A DNA stretch of 64,000 bases from NCBI RefSeq assembly GCF_900101435.1, contig NZ_FMZH01000001.1, positions 1 to 64,000 on the forward strand, written 5' to 3'. The notes under the pieces were generated by a model, which was not told where the DNA came from, ran no database searches, and worked only from the letters and a program-made list of their open reading frames with translations. The translations under genes and the position numbers were made by a program. Position 1 is the stretch's first letter; the number at the start of each line of letters is the position of its first letter. Shown here piece after piece: positions 8,623 to 16,830 of this stretch. This stretch comes from Pedobacter soli. Lineage in GTDB: Bacteria; Bacteroidota; Bacteroidia; Sphingobacteriales; Sphingobacteriaceae.

Positions 8623-10776
8623 TTAGCCTTCGGTTTTAAGTTCAAAAGGCATTTTTCTAAAACGGGTTCCGCTGGCAGCAAAAATGGCATTGGCAAGGGC
8701 AGGGGCAAAGGGTGGTAGACCGGGTTCGCCAACCCCTTTTACTTTTCCACCATCGGCCAGGATGTGCACTTCAACAACCGGAGCTTCGTTAATGCGTACC
8801 ATTGGGTTGTCGTAAAAGTTTTGTTCAACTGTTTTTCCATCTTTGAAAGTGATACCGGGTTTTGTTGCTGCTCCCAGCGCCATAATAATCGCGCCTTCAA
8901 CCTGGTTTTTGACATTATCTTCGTTAACTACCGCGCCAAGATCAATCACAGCAATTACCTTATCAATGCTGATGGTTTTATCGGGATGGTGGGTTACTTC
9001 TACAATTTGTCCGGCAAGCCCGGCAAAGAAATCCCAAACGGCTACTCCGCGACCTTTGCCCTGAGGCAGTTTCTGCTCCCAATTGGATACTTCTTTGAGC
9101 TTGAGCAACACTTTTTTAGTATCTGAGGGTTTACTAAGCAACTCAAGCCTGAATTCCATCGGATCTTTTTTGGCTTTATAGGCCAGCTCATCTATAAAAC
9201 CTTCGTGTGCAAATGCAAGTGTAGAACTGGTAACCGAACGCCATGCCGCAATAGGAATATGAAGATCGGCCCTTACATAAGTAGTTTTTAAATTCGGGAT
9301 TTCATAAGCTTGCTCGGCAATGCCTTCCATCATGATGGTGTCTACTTTTGTACGATCGTAATTGGCCTGCATCGACTCGAAATAGGATGGACTAATTACC
9401 TTATGCTGAAAGGTACTCAGTTTTCCATCAGCAGAAAAGCCTGCAGAAAGCTTTGAAAAAGTCATGGGTCTGAAAGGCCCCTGTGTTGTAGTATCTTCCC
9501 TCGACCAGATCAGTTTTACGGGAACATCGACCAGTTTGGCTACGTTCACGGCTTCAACAATGTAATCGAAGTACAACCTGCGCCCAAAACCACCACCAAT
9601 AAACTGATTATTTAACTTCACATTTTCGGGCGCAAAACCTACCTGTTTAGGTAAATCGTTAGGGCCACTTCCTGTCATGGCGCTGGCCACCTGAGTAGAT
9701 GTCCAGATTTCGAGTTTATCGCCTTTTACATGCGCGGTACAATTCATGGGTTCGAGTGGATGATGTGCCACTATGGGTGTTTCATAAAAAGCCTCGAACG
9801 TATTTTCAGGCGAAATCTGCATGGTTTCTACCGAACCGATATTTTTACCGGTTATGCCAGGTTCAGCAGCGAGCTTACGTAAATGGTTTTCGTAATCAAC
9901 CGTGTTAAATGTTTCATGCCCGTTGTTTTCCCAAACCACTTTCAGTTTCTTCCGTGCCTGACTCACGGTCCAGTAGCTGTTGCCGATAATGGCTATGCCG
10001 GTATATTTGTATTTTCCAACAATACGTTCAATTGGCCCGACTTTTTTAATGCCTGCAATTTTCAATACCGCAGTGGCATCGTAACTCTTTAAAGTAGCCC
10101 CAAAAACCGGACTTCTTTCTACAACAGCATAGAGCATATCCGGTACTTTTACATCAATACCAAAGCCTGCCGTTCCGTTGGTTTTAAGTGGAATATCCTG
10201 CCTTTTGGTTGTTTTGCCTAGTATTTTAAAATCTTTCGGGTCTTTTAGCTTAGGGTTTTTGGGTAGTTCTATTTTCGAAGCTTCTTCAATCAGCTTGCCG
10301 TACGGAAGCATTTTTTTACTGGCGCTGTGGATCACCGTCCCATTTTCGGCATAACATTCGGCTGCATCAACTCCCCAGATTTCGGCAGCAGCCAGGATGA
10401 GTACTTCTTTTGCGGCTGCACCTACTTTACGCATGGGCAGGTAATTGGTCCGGATAGAAGCACTTCCGCCTGCGCTTTGTCCGCCACCAAATGCCTTTTC
10501 ACCGTTTGATTGTTTAATGGTCACCTGATCCATAGAAACTTCCAGCTCTTCGGCAATTAATGCCGGGAACGACTGCAGTGTACCCTGACCCATCTCAGGC
10601 TTGGTATTAAAAATGGTAATCTTTCCGCTGGCTTCAATGAGTATGTAAGGACTAAAATTGGCTGAGGCAATATCCATTGCCATTAATGGATTTCCTTTTG
10701 CCGATAAACCCAACCAAATGGCAAAGCCAGCAGTACCTGCACTTTTAATGAAATGGCGTCTCGAAATTTCTTCCAT
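8623..10776 (-). CDS. Molybdopterin-binding hydroxylase large subunit (isoquinoline 1-oxidoreductase beta-like)
   Basis: The catalytic subunit of a xanthine-dehydrogenase-family enzyme that hydroxylates N-heterocycles or aldehydes with water-derived oxygen. It starts with a textbook Tat signal (SRRHFIKSAGTAGFAIWLG), so the folded enzyme is exported to the periplasm. Its 717 residues match the IorB-like branch, which is fused differently from cytoplasmic XDH. Visible cofactor-pocket segments are KPEMGQGTLQSFPALIAEELEV, GGGQSAGGSASIRTNY, FIGGGFGRRLYFDY and the C-terminal GVGEPGLPPFAPALANAIF carrying the usual active-site Glu. It is the last gene of the operon, 25 bp after the nucleotidyltransferase. 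The substrate is unknown. Confidence 0.9.
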   Translation of the reverse strand: MEEISRRHFIKSAGTAGFAIWLGLSAKGNPLMAMDIASANFSPYILIEASGKITIFNTKPEMGQGTLQSFPALIAEELEVSMDQVTIKQSNGEKAFGGGQSAGGSASIRTNYLPMRKVGAAAKEVLILAAAEIWGVDAAECYAENGTVIHSASKKMLPYGKLIEEASKIELPKNPKLKDPKDFKILGKTTKRQDIPLKTNGTAGFGIDVKVPDMLYAVVERSPVFGATLKSYDATAVLKIAGIKKVGPIERIVGKYKYTGIAIIGNSYWTVSQARKKLKVVWENNGHETFNTVDYENHLRKLAAEPGITGKNIGSVETMQISPENTFEAFYETPIVAHHPLEPMNCTAHVKGDKLEIWTSTQVASAMTGSGPNDLPKQVGFAPENVKLNNQFIGGGFGRRLYFDYIVEAVNVAKLVDVPVKLIWSREDTTTQGPFRPMTFSKLSAGFSADGKLSTFQHKVISPSYFESMQANYDRTKVDTIMMEGIAEQAYEIPNLKTTYVRADLHIPIAAWRSVTSSTLAFAHEGFIDELAYKAKKDPMEFRLELLSKPSDTKKVLLKLKEVSNWEQKLPQGKGRGVAVWDFFAGLAGQIVEVTHHPDKTISIDKVIAVIDLGAVVNEDNVKNQVEGAIIMALGAATKPGITFKDGKTVEQNFYDNPMVRINEAPVVEVHILADGGKVKGVGEPGLPPFAPALANAIFAASGTRFRKMPFELKTEG

Positions 10777-10801
10777 AATTGTATGTTTTATTTTTTCCTT
10801 T

Positions 10802-11386
10802 TCAGGTGTATTGTTCAGTTAAATTGATATAATCGGCCATGGTGTCGATATCTATATGCCCCATTTCAAAAGCTATTGTAGCTACATCATTGGGGTTATT
10901 GTTAATTATCGCTTTTGCGCCACGGTTACCACTTAAAGCTAAAAGCTGTTTAAAATATTTCTGGGTAAAAAGCACGGGGGTACCTATCGTATCTGCATAC
11001 TTGCTCGCCACAATTCCCGTTCGGCTGACTTGCTGATTTTCAAAAAGTTTCTTAAATACAGCTGCGCTAATAAAAGGCTGATCGGACACCGTTAGGATTA
11101 CCTGATCTAAATCCGGTTCGCTTTTAAGCAAGGCCTTAAGTCCGGTAACTATGCTGCCTGACAGCCCTGATTCCCAGTCATTGTTAATGATAAAATCTGT
11201 TTTCAATATTTTTGCAAGCTGATCTGCATAGCCTCCCAGCACAGTTAATACCGGCGAAAAACCACTCGCTATAGCGGCTTCGCTTACAATATCCAGCAAA
11301 GCTTTGCCATTATAAGTAAGCAGCTGTTTAGGTTGCCCCAGTCTGCCCGAATTTCCTCCCGCCAGAATAATTATTCCTGTTTTCAT
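10802..11386 (-). CDS. MobA/MocA-type molybdenum cofactor nucleotidyltransferase
   Basis: It transfers CMP or GMP from the NTP to molybdopterin to make the dinucleotide cofactor. The N-terminus IILAGGNSGRLGQPKQLL is the LAGGxSxRxGxxK nucleotide-binding signature; later NNDWESGLSGSIVTGL and VSDQPFIS (metal-binding Asp) follow. Its 194 residues fit MocA/MobA-like single-domain enzymes. It sits between xdhC and the hydroxylase large subunit and overlaps xdhC by 4 bp (ATGA). Since XDH-family enzymes of this branch use the cytosine dinucleotide cofactor, a CTP-specific MocA role is more likely than GTP-specific MobA; that is inference. Confidence 0.88.
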   Translation of the reverse strand: MKTGIIILAGGNSGRLGQPKQLLTYNGKALLDIVSEAAIASGFSPVLTVLGGYADQLAKILKTDFIINNDWESGLSGSIVTGLKALLKSEPDLDQVILTVSDQPFISAAVFKKLFENQQVSRTGIVASKYADTIGTPVLFTQKYFKQLLALSGNRGAKAIINNNPNDVATIAFEMGHIDIDTMADYINLTEQYT

Positions 11387-12489
11387 AAGCCAACGTGTTG
11401 ATGAATGGGGAGGATTTTATCTTTTAAGGGCTCTTTTGCTGCTCCTGCAAAGAATGCTTTAATTTCGGCTACAATTGAAACGGCAATTTCCGCTGCTGTT
11501 TCTGCTCCAATGTCGAGTCCGACCGGTCCGTGTACCCTTTGTCTGTTCGGTTCTGTATCTAAACCCAGCTCATCTAGCATTTTAAGCAGTTTCTTTTTTG
11601 GTCCGAGCGAACCGATATATGGTATATTGGTGGTCAGCAGTCTGCCCAGTAGTTCCACATCGTAATTGTAATTGTGGGTCATGAGTACAAATGCGGTGCG
11701 GGCATCACTTTTTGTGAGATCTACCTCACGCGCCTTAGCCACCAGTACATAATCAGCTGTTGGGAAACGTTGTTTCGTTGCTTGTGCAGGCCTGCCATCA
11801 ATAACCGTAACCTTCCAGCCAAGTAAATGGCACATTTGCGCAAGCGGCTGCGCATCATTGCCGGCACCTGCAATAACAACAGCAATAGGAGCACTGATAA
11901 ATTCCAAGAATGCTGTAACTGGCTGGTCATGATCTGTATAAGATTTAAATACTGATGTTTGGGTTAAGATTACTTCCCGAAGGTCTGCTTCAATGTTGCT
12001 GTTAAAGTAGCCGGGTATATTTTTAAATTGGTTCTTTGACTTTAAAAGGAGCTTCGTACCGATATGTTGCTGACCACCCAACGAAAACAGCACTGCAATG
12101 GCGGCATCTTCACGCTTGCCAGCCACCTCTCTGAGTATGGCAATGGGATTATTTTCATTTTCGGGCTTTAAGGGCTCAAAAAGTATGTATACAATACCAT
12201 TGCAACCCAGTTGTATGCCGAGCTTAGCATCATCCTCGTCGGTAGTATCGTAAGTAACGAGGCGATTTTCCTGCAGATGTATAGCCGTTAATGCTTTTCT
12301 TAGTGCGTCTCCTTCTAAACAGCCTCCGCTAATGACACCGGTAAGCTGTCCGGTTTCGGTAACCAGCATTCTGGCGCCTGGCCTGCGGTAAGAAGAACCC
12401 TCAACCTTTACTACTGTAGCCAGGGCCGTTCTGATATTGGCTTTGCTGGCCTTCTTATAGGCATTCAGAATCTCATTAATTTCATTCAT
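11383..12489 (-). CDS. XdhC/CoxI-family molybdoenzyme maturation chaperone
   Basis: It binds and protects the molybdenum cofactor, promotes its sulfuration and delivers it to the apo-hydroxylase. The N-terminal XdhC/CoxI domain (about residues 10-85) contains LATVVKVEGSSYRRPGARM and GVISGGCLEGD. The C-terminal Rossmann-like domain (about 195-345) has APIAVVIAGAGNDAQPL and a second helical stretch TAAEIAVSIVAEI. Its 368 residues are full length. Its place in the same operon as the cofactor nucleotidyltransferase and the enzyme's subunits shows a dedicated assembly set. It overlaps the next gene by 4 bp, indicating translational coupling. Confidence 0.9.
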   Translation of the reverse strand: MNEINEILNAYKKASKANIRTALATVVKVEGSSYRRPGARMLVTETGQLTGVISGGCLEGDALRKALTAIHLQENRLVTYDTTDEDDAKLGIQLGCNGIVYILFEPLKPENENNPIAILREVAGKREDAAIAVLFSLGGQQHIGTKLLLKSKNQFKNIPGYFNSNIEADLREVILTQTSVFKSYTDHDQPVTAFLEFISAPIAVVIAGAGNDAQPLAQMCHLLGWKVTVIDGRPAQATKQRFPTADYVLVAKAREVDLTKSDARTAFVLMTHNYNYDVELLGRLLTTNIPYIGSLGPKKKLLKMLDELGLDTEPNRQRVHGPVGLDIGAETAAEIAVSIVAEIKAFFAGAAKEPLKDKILPIHQHVGL

Positions 12490-12527
12490 ATCACCAAAGT
12501 TTATGGGTTGATGCTATAGCGATTACA

Positions 12528-13166
12528 TTATTTAGCAGGAGCGTAGGCACCGGTTTTCAGCCAAATGGTCCATTGTTTCTTAAATTCGGCATGACTCAAA
12601 GGAGGGAGTGTACGGCCTTCTCCCGGATTCCAGCCTGACAACACAAGGCCATCATCGGCATGCTCAAGCAGTTTTTTCAGGTCTTTATTGCCATTTTGTT
12701 TTGGATTTATCAGTTGTTTGGCCAGTTGATGGGCCGAACGTCCCTGAAAGATCATCTTCATGTTTGCAGGTGGCAAATGCCAGTCGGGGTTACCAGGCGG
12801 CGTATGTTTTCCGGCTGTATTGGTCGGTTGATGGCAGTTGGCACATTTCATGGCGTACACACCTTTCCCATCTACGCCACGGCTCGGCGCCATGGTGTGC
12901 AAATGGCTGTCATCGCCCTGCAAAGGAATATCGCCACTGGGGTGACAGTTAATACAGCGCGGGCTCATCAATACCTTGTACACCTTTTTAAAGGCTGCAA
13001 CAGAGGCAACGCTGTCTTTCACTACAAACGGTGTTGCTGCTGGTTTAGGATCATGATGGAGCGTAAAAGCCATCAATATAACCAAAGAGCCAATTACCCC
13101 CAGTACGGTAACCATGCGCAAAGCACCAGCATGCCCCCTGGTAAATTTTAAAAACCTGTCTGTCAT
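12528..13166 (-). CDS. Membrane-anchored di-haem cytochrome c of the molybdenum hydroxylase operon
   Basis: An electron-transfer protein with two CxxCH haem-binding motifs, at residues 71-75 (CINCH) and 108-112 (CANCH). The start at ATG 13166 overlaps the stop of the upstream 2Fe-2S gene (ATGA), and a single transmembrane anchor follows at about residues 18-37 ([19 protein letters not shown]); an upstream in-frame start at 13247 would lie inside the neighbouring gene. Some annotation pipelines call such proteins 'isoquinoline 1-oxidoreductase subunit'. The position between iron-sulfur and molybdenum genes suggests that it carries electrons from the periplasmic hydroxylase into the respiratory chain. 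Confidence 0.82.
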   Translation of the reverse strand: MTDRFLKFTRGHAGALRMVTVLGVIGSLVILMAFTLHHDPKPAATPFVVKDSVASVAAFKKVYKVLMSPRCINCHPSGDIPLQGDDSHLHTMAPSRGVDGKGVYAMKCANCHQPTNTAGKHTPPGNPDWHLPPANMKMIFQGRSAHQLAKQLINPKQNGNKDLKKLLEHADDGLVLSGWNPGEGRTLPPLSHAEFKKQWTIWLKTGAYAPAK

Positions 13167-13636
13167 CCTTTGGTTTCTCCTTTCTTTTGCAATTCGGCCG
13201 CCAGATGGATTGCTTTTCTGATCCGTAAATAAGTACCGCACCTGCAAATGTTACCAGCCATAGCCTGATCAATATCCGCATCGCTGGGCTTAGGGTTTTC
13301 GCGTAAGAGTACAGCTGCCGACATTAACTGGCCCGAATGGCAATAACCACACTGCGGAACATTGACCTCGTTCCAGGCGAGTTGCAAGGGATGATCGTTA
13401 TTTTTAGATAAACCTTCAATGGTTCTTATTTTCTGGCCCCGGGCACGGCTAACTTTGGTAATGCACGATCTTACTGCCTCTCCATTGAGATGTACTACAC
13501 AGGCGCCGCATTGCGCCACCCCACAGCCATATTTGGTGCCGGTTAAGCCAACCAAATCGCGAATGGCCCAAAGTAAGGGCATATCAGGATCGGCATCAAT
13601 GTCGAAATTCTGGTCATTAACGTTTAATGAAATCAT
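13163..13636 (-). CDS. 2Fe-2S subunit of molybdenum hydroxylase (isoquinoline 1-oxidoreductase alpha-like)
   Basis: The small electron-transfer subunit with two [2Fe-2S] clusters. The plant-ferredoxin-type cluster uses C38, C43, C46 and C58 (CGVAQCGAC and the following SCIT). The second, all-helical cluster uses C96, C99, C131 and C133 (CGYC and CRC). Its 157 residues are normal for IorA/CoxS-like subunits. It has no signal of its own, so it is expected to ride out of the cell bound to the Tat-signal-bearing large subunit. It is the first gene of the five-gene operon and overlaps the cytochrome gene by 4 bp. Confidence 0.93.
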   Translation of the reverse strand: MISLNVNDQNFDIDADPDMPLLWAIRDLVGLTGTKYGCGVAQCGACVVHLNGEAVRSCITKVSRARGQKIRTIEGLSKNNDHPLQLAWNEVNVPQCGYCHSGQLMSAAVLLRENPKPSDADIDQAMAGNICRCGTYLRIRKAIHLAAELQKKGETKG

Positions 13637-13826
13637 GAGATTCAGTTTATGTTTTGTTAATTATTGCAGTTGTAGTGCCGCTTAACTACGCCTGGATGTG
13701 GCGCCAACAGTTAAACGTAGTTTAATACCCTAATTTACAATTTTGTACGGCAAAAGTTTACTGAACAGTAATTTTGGTAGGAAATGAGGAATAAAGGTAA
13801 GTAGTAACGCACGGCTTTATCCGCAG

Positions 13827-13852
13827 AAAAGGCATCGCTGAGGATGCCTTTT
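13827..13852 (-). terminator. Bidirectional-looking terminator after acyltransferase gene
   Basis: AAAAGGCATC (13827-13836) pairs with GATGCCTTTT (13843-13852) around a 6-nt loop. T-runs on both strands make it suitable for terminating the minus-strand acyltransferase gene that ends at 13895. Confidence 0.75.
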
Positions 13853-13894
13853 TAATATATTGTTGTATTTTAACTGAAAAATGTAACGGAGAAT

Positions 13895-15007
13895 TTACCC
13901 CCATTTCTTCCTCAGCCATTTGCGTATCGGTTCATCATACCATTTCAAAGCAACGTAAGCCAGAATAATGCTGCCAATCAAAATCAGCAAGGCGTAAGGC
14001 CAGGCCTGCACAATCGTAGTGCCTTTATTGTTACTGATCCAGGCCACATAAAAATATACCAGCGGATAATGTACCAGGTAAAGCGGGTAGGAGATATCAC
14101 CCAGAAACTTGCAGATTTTGCTTTCTGTCTGGCTATGCACCATACCACTGGCGCCCATATACACGATAAGCGGAAAAACAATGATGATACATATCGATTC
14201 ATAGATGCCGTTCATCCAAACATGATCGGCACCACCAATGCGTGGCATATATAAAACGATGGCCACCAACAGGCTGCACCATAAAAAGGCATTTTTAATA
14301 TGCTTTGGTTTGGCTATACGTGAGAGCAGTAAACCAGCAAAGAACGGATACATGGTGCGGGTAATGCCTACGCGGAGCTGTTCAGCATTAAGTGTCCATC
14401 CGCCGCTCACATCGCCATTAGGGCTGGTTATGGCTAAATGTGCCAGGGCTATAGCTGCAATCAATACTAAAATACTCAATGCGGTTTTGGAGAATTTTCT
14501 GATACCAATGGCGTACAGGATATTGGCGATGTATTCGAAAAATAACGACCAGCCCACACTGTTTAACGGATGCATTTCCTGCCAGCCGCGTATATCCATA
14601 GATAAAGGGATTGGCAAAATGGTGTAACCAATCAGCAAAACCAATAGCATTTTCCAAAGAGGAATGGTATGAATAATCGGCCAGATGGTCGAATCGGTAA
14701 AATAGAAACCTATGGCGCCGAGGGTCATCCCCAATATCACCATGGGTTGCAGTCGCTCAATCCGGCGTTTAAAGAAAGTACCCACCGTCATTTTTTGCCA
14801 GCGATCGTCATACGCATAGCCGATTACAAAGCCCGATAACAGGAAGAAAAAATCGACAGCCAGGTAGCCATGGTTTACCAGGATATCGAGGTGTCCGGTG
14901 CCCAAAGGCTCAGTAAGGTGAAAGGTTACAACGATAATGGCCGCTACGCCACGTAATCCGTCTAATATGGGGTAATGTGGCTTTGCAGCAAGACTGGTCT
15001 CAGGCAT
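13895..15007 (-). CDS. Acyltransferase 3 (OafA/YrhL-type) membrane protein
   Basis: A polytopic membrane O-acyltransferase family protein that typically adds acetyl groups to surface polysaccharides. The N-terminus has the family hallmark ILDGLRGVAAIIVVTFHL with its catalytic-candidate His, then FFLLSGFVIGYAYDDRW and KRRIERLQPM (the R-x10-R region). About ten membrane segments fill the 370 residues, and there is no extracytoplasmic SGNH domain. It is monocistronic with its own terminator. Its acceptor is unknown. Confidence 0.9.
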   Translation of the reverse strand: MPETSLAAKPHYPILDGLRGVAAIIVVTFHLTEPLGTGHLDILVNHGYLAVDFFFLLSGFVIGYAYDDRWQKMTVGTFFKRRIERLQPMVILGMTLGAIGFYFTDSTIWPIIHTIPLWKMLLVLLIGYTILPIPLSMDIRGWQEMHPLNSVGWSLFFEYIANILYAIGIRKFSKTALSILVLIAAIALAHLAITSPNGDVSGGWTLNAEQLRVGITRTMYPFFAGLLLSRIAKPKHIKNAFLWCSLLVAIVLYMPRIGGADHVWMNGIYESICIIIVFPLIVYMGASGMVHSQTESKICKFLGDISYPLYLVHYPLVYFYVAWISNNKGTTIVQAWPYALLILIGSIILAYVALKWYDEPIRKWLRKKWG

Positions 15008-15128
15008 TGTTTTGTTTAGGTTTTCGCTTATAAATGGTTATTTTATTGAATTTGTAAAATTAAATAAATCCATATTTTGCTTTCCACTTATCGTATCAAA
15101 ATACCTGCAAATAGTCTCATTTTGTGTT

Positions 15129-15154
15129 GCCACGGAAGCACGGAAGGCACGGAT
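15129..15154. repeat. Short dispersed repeat (GCCACGGAAGCACGG type), copy 1
   Basis: A 26-nt run of nested CACGGA words lies between the permease and acyltransferase genes. A related copy (GCCACAGAAGCACGG) starts at 37763 in another intergenic region. Function unknown; it behaves like a small dispersed repeat. Confidence 0.45.
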
Positions 15155-15206
15155 TTAAGAAGGTATTTTTAAGTTATAACACTCCTGCCAGGATAAAAAC
15201 CCGATT

Positions 15207-15953
15207 TTACTTAAAAGCCACGCTATTGGCAATTAACAAGATCCCCAGGCCAAGTAGCACCAGGTAACTATAGCTAAAAAACTGATCGTCCTTCATCCGG
15301 GCATTTATATACCTGCCCAACAATATGGCGGGTATTAACGCAGGCAGCGACCAGAGATAATAGCGAAATAAAACCCAGGTAAACAAGCCGCTTATTCCAT
15401 ATCCGATCAACCCAACCATACTGGCGATTAAAAAATAAGCTTGCAGTGTTGCCCTGAAATGTTGCGCGCTCCACCTGCGTTTGGCACCATAAACCACAAG
15501 TGGCGGACCATTTATTCCATAAGCTCCACCCAGAACACCTGAAAGGAAACCACAACCAAAAAGCCAGCGTTGGTCATCATTCCTAAGTTCGGTTAATTTT
15601 TTGCCGGTTAACAGATAAATAGCGAACAAAATAATAATCATTCCTAAAATTACCTTTACCAGCGATTCTTCCACATGTACCAACAACCATAATCCGGCGG
15701 GTATACCCATAACTGCGTAGACCGTGAGGTTACCAGCACTTTTAAAGTGTATTTTTTTATGATCCTGAACAACCACAAACCCGGCAATGGTAACCGAAAC
15801 AAGCACCGAAAGTGGCACTGCCAGATCAATAGGCATAAAAAGCGCCAGCAATGGAACGGCCACAAGCGACTCACCAAAACCGAAAGCTGAACGGAACACA
15901 GTTGCAAGAAAAATGATAAGGGAAACAGCGAAAATGACAGGACTGGCAGACAT
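15207..15953 (-). CDS. TauE/SafE (TSUP) family permease
   Basis: An inner-membrane transporter of the TSUP family, members of which export sulfite, sulfoacetate or related organosulfur anions. The 248 residues contain about eight hydrophobic segments in two related halves. The first half has FLATVFRSAFGFGESLVAVPLLALF and the second GFLSGVLGGAYGINGPPLVVYG, which are the two signature repeats. I start it at ATG 15953; a TTG two codons upstream is possible. It has no organosulfur enzymes next to it, so the substrate is open. Confidence 0.88.
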   Translation of the reverse strand: MSASPVIFAVSLIIFLATVFRSAFGFGESLVAVPLLALFMPIDLAVPLSVLVSVTIAGFVVVQDHKKIHFKSAGNLTVYAVMGIPAGLWLLVHVEESLVKVILGMIIILFAIYLLTGKKLTELRNDDQRWLFGCGFLSGVLGGAYGINGPPLVVYGAKRRWSAQHFRATLQAYFLIASMVGLIGYGISGLFTWVLFRYYLWSLPALIPAILLGRYINARMKDDQFFSYSYLVLLGLGILLIANSVAFK

Positions 15954-16076
15954 GACCAAAGATACGAATCAGAGGCTGTTTTCGCCAATAATCAGCCCAT
16001 TAATTGGCGTACTAAATACGGGCACTACTAAGTTTGACAAAACATAAAAAGTCACTACAAAATCAATTTCATTTTT

Positions 16077-16166
16077 CATTCATCGAAGAATATTGGCCAT
16101 TCACAGAGCAATAATATCTATCTGGCGAGTCTATATTGATAAATAATTCAACGACGATTAGATTTA
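16077..16166 (+). promoter_or_regulatory. 21-bp triple direct repeat plus promoter, copy 1 (orphan)
   Basis: Three units begin at 16077 (CATTCATCGAAG), 16098 (CATTCACAGAGC) and 16119 (TATCTGGCGAGT), exactly 21 bp apart. A TTG (16136-16138) and a TAGATTTA (16159-16166) follow with 20 nt between, fitting a Bacteroidota -33/-7 pair. No intact gene starts within 600 bp, so this copy looks orphaned. Confidence 0.6.
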
Positions 16167-16691
16167 CACCAGATGTAATGAATAAACTTCCAAAATCTTA
16201 GTCAAAAAATAGTGATCACAGCGCAATACCGGTACACAGATCGTTGGTGCAGGAATAAGTTACATATGAACATAAGCTATTTTACCTATGAATTAAAAAA
16301 CCGATAAAAGTGAGTTGGATCCAAAATTTAATTCTTTTACGGCCGATCGCCGGGTTATCTATGTTAGTTGCACAAAAAGTTATGCCTGCAAGCAGCAGCA
16401 CAAAGATTCGGAAATTGTTTTGCCGAAAACAGCTTCCAAAGCATTAAACACCATCAAGTAAAAGGAAAAATTTATACCAGAAATTACCGCAGGTAAAACG
16501 TAGCATAAATTTTAACGCTTCTCATCCTGGCCAGCTATCAGACAAAACTTATTTGCAAGGTAGTTCATACCAGTTGCAATTTTAAAGCAGGCAGAATAAG
16601 CATAACAGCTAATAAATAACCAAATATAACCAAACCTAAATGAGATCTATGACGAAAAAGTACAAAAACTAAAACATCAGTAAATAAAAAA

Positions 16692-16712
16692 GGCAATATC
16701 TGCGGTATTGCC
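16692..16712 (-). terminator. Minus-strand intrinsic-terminator-like hairpin before susC
   Basis: GGCAATA (16692-16698) pairs with TATTGCC (16706-16712). Read on the minus strand, the stem is followed by TTTTTTATTT, so it would terminate a transcript running leftwards. No minus-strand gene is present to its right. Confidence 0.45.
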
Positions 16713-16759
16713 ATCTCAATTATTCAGCCTTATTAATGCTTTCCACTAGCATTTATTGT

Positions 16760-16774
16760 AACCGCCAGGCGGTT
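16760..16774. promoter_or_regulatory. Palindrome upstream of susC, possible operator
   Basis: AACCGCC-a-GGCGGTT is a perfect 15-bp palindrome with a single central base, 56 bp before the susC ATG. The loop is too small for an RNA hairpin, so a protein-binding site is more likely. Confidence 0.35.
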
Positions 16775-16830
16775 GAAAAGAGCTGTCTTATCAGTTGAGA
16801 ATCAAATGAACCATTAACCAAATAAAAATT

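Larger units (their letters stand above)
15960..16830. other. Long non-coding region upstream of the first susC
   Basis: I see no supportable gene in these 870 bp. It holds an orphan copy of the 21-bp triple-repeat promoter (16077-16166), then about 500 bp of apparently decayed sequence with many stops, then a hairpin (16692-16712) and a palindrome (16760-16774) close to the susC start. The stretch after the promoter copy resembles the leader of the outer-membrane gene at 27008 for about 25 bp and then loses the resemblance. Confidence 0.6.

Noticed and set aside
12608..13151. Plus-strand frames over the cytochrome c gene
   Set aside because: They are antisense to a gene with two CxxCH motifs and an operon overlap.
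16201..16500. Possible small gene downstream of the orphan promoter
   Set aside because: Stops interrupt all frames within a few dozen codons, and no recognisable motif was found.
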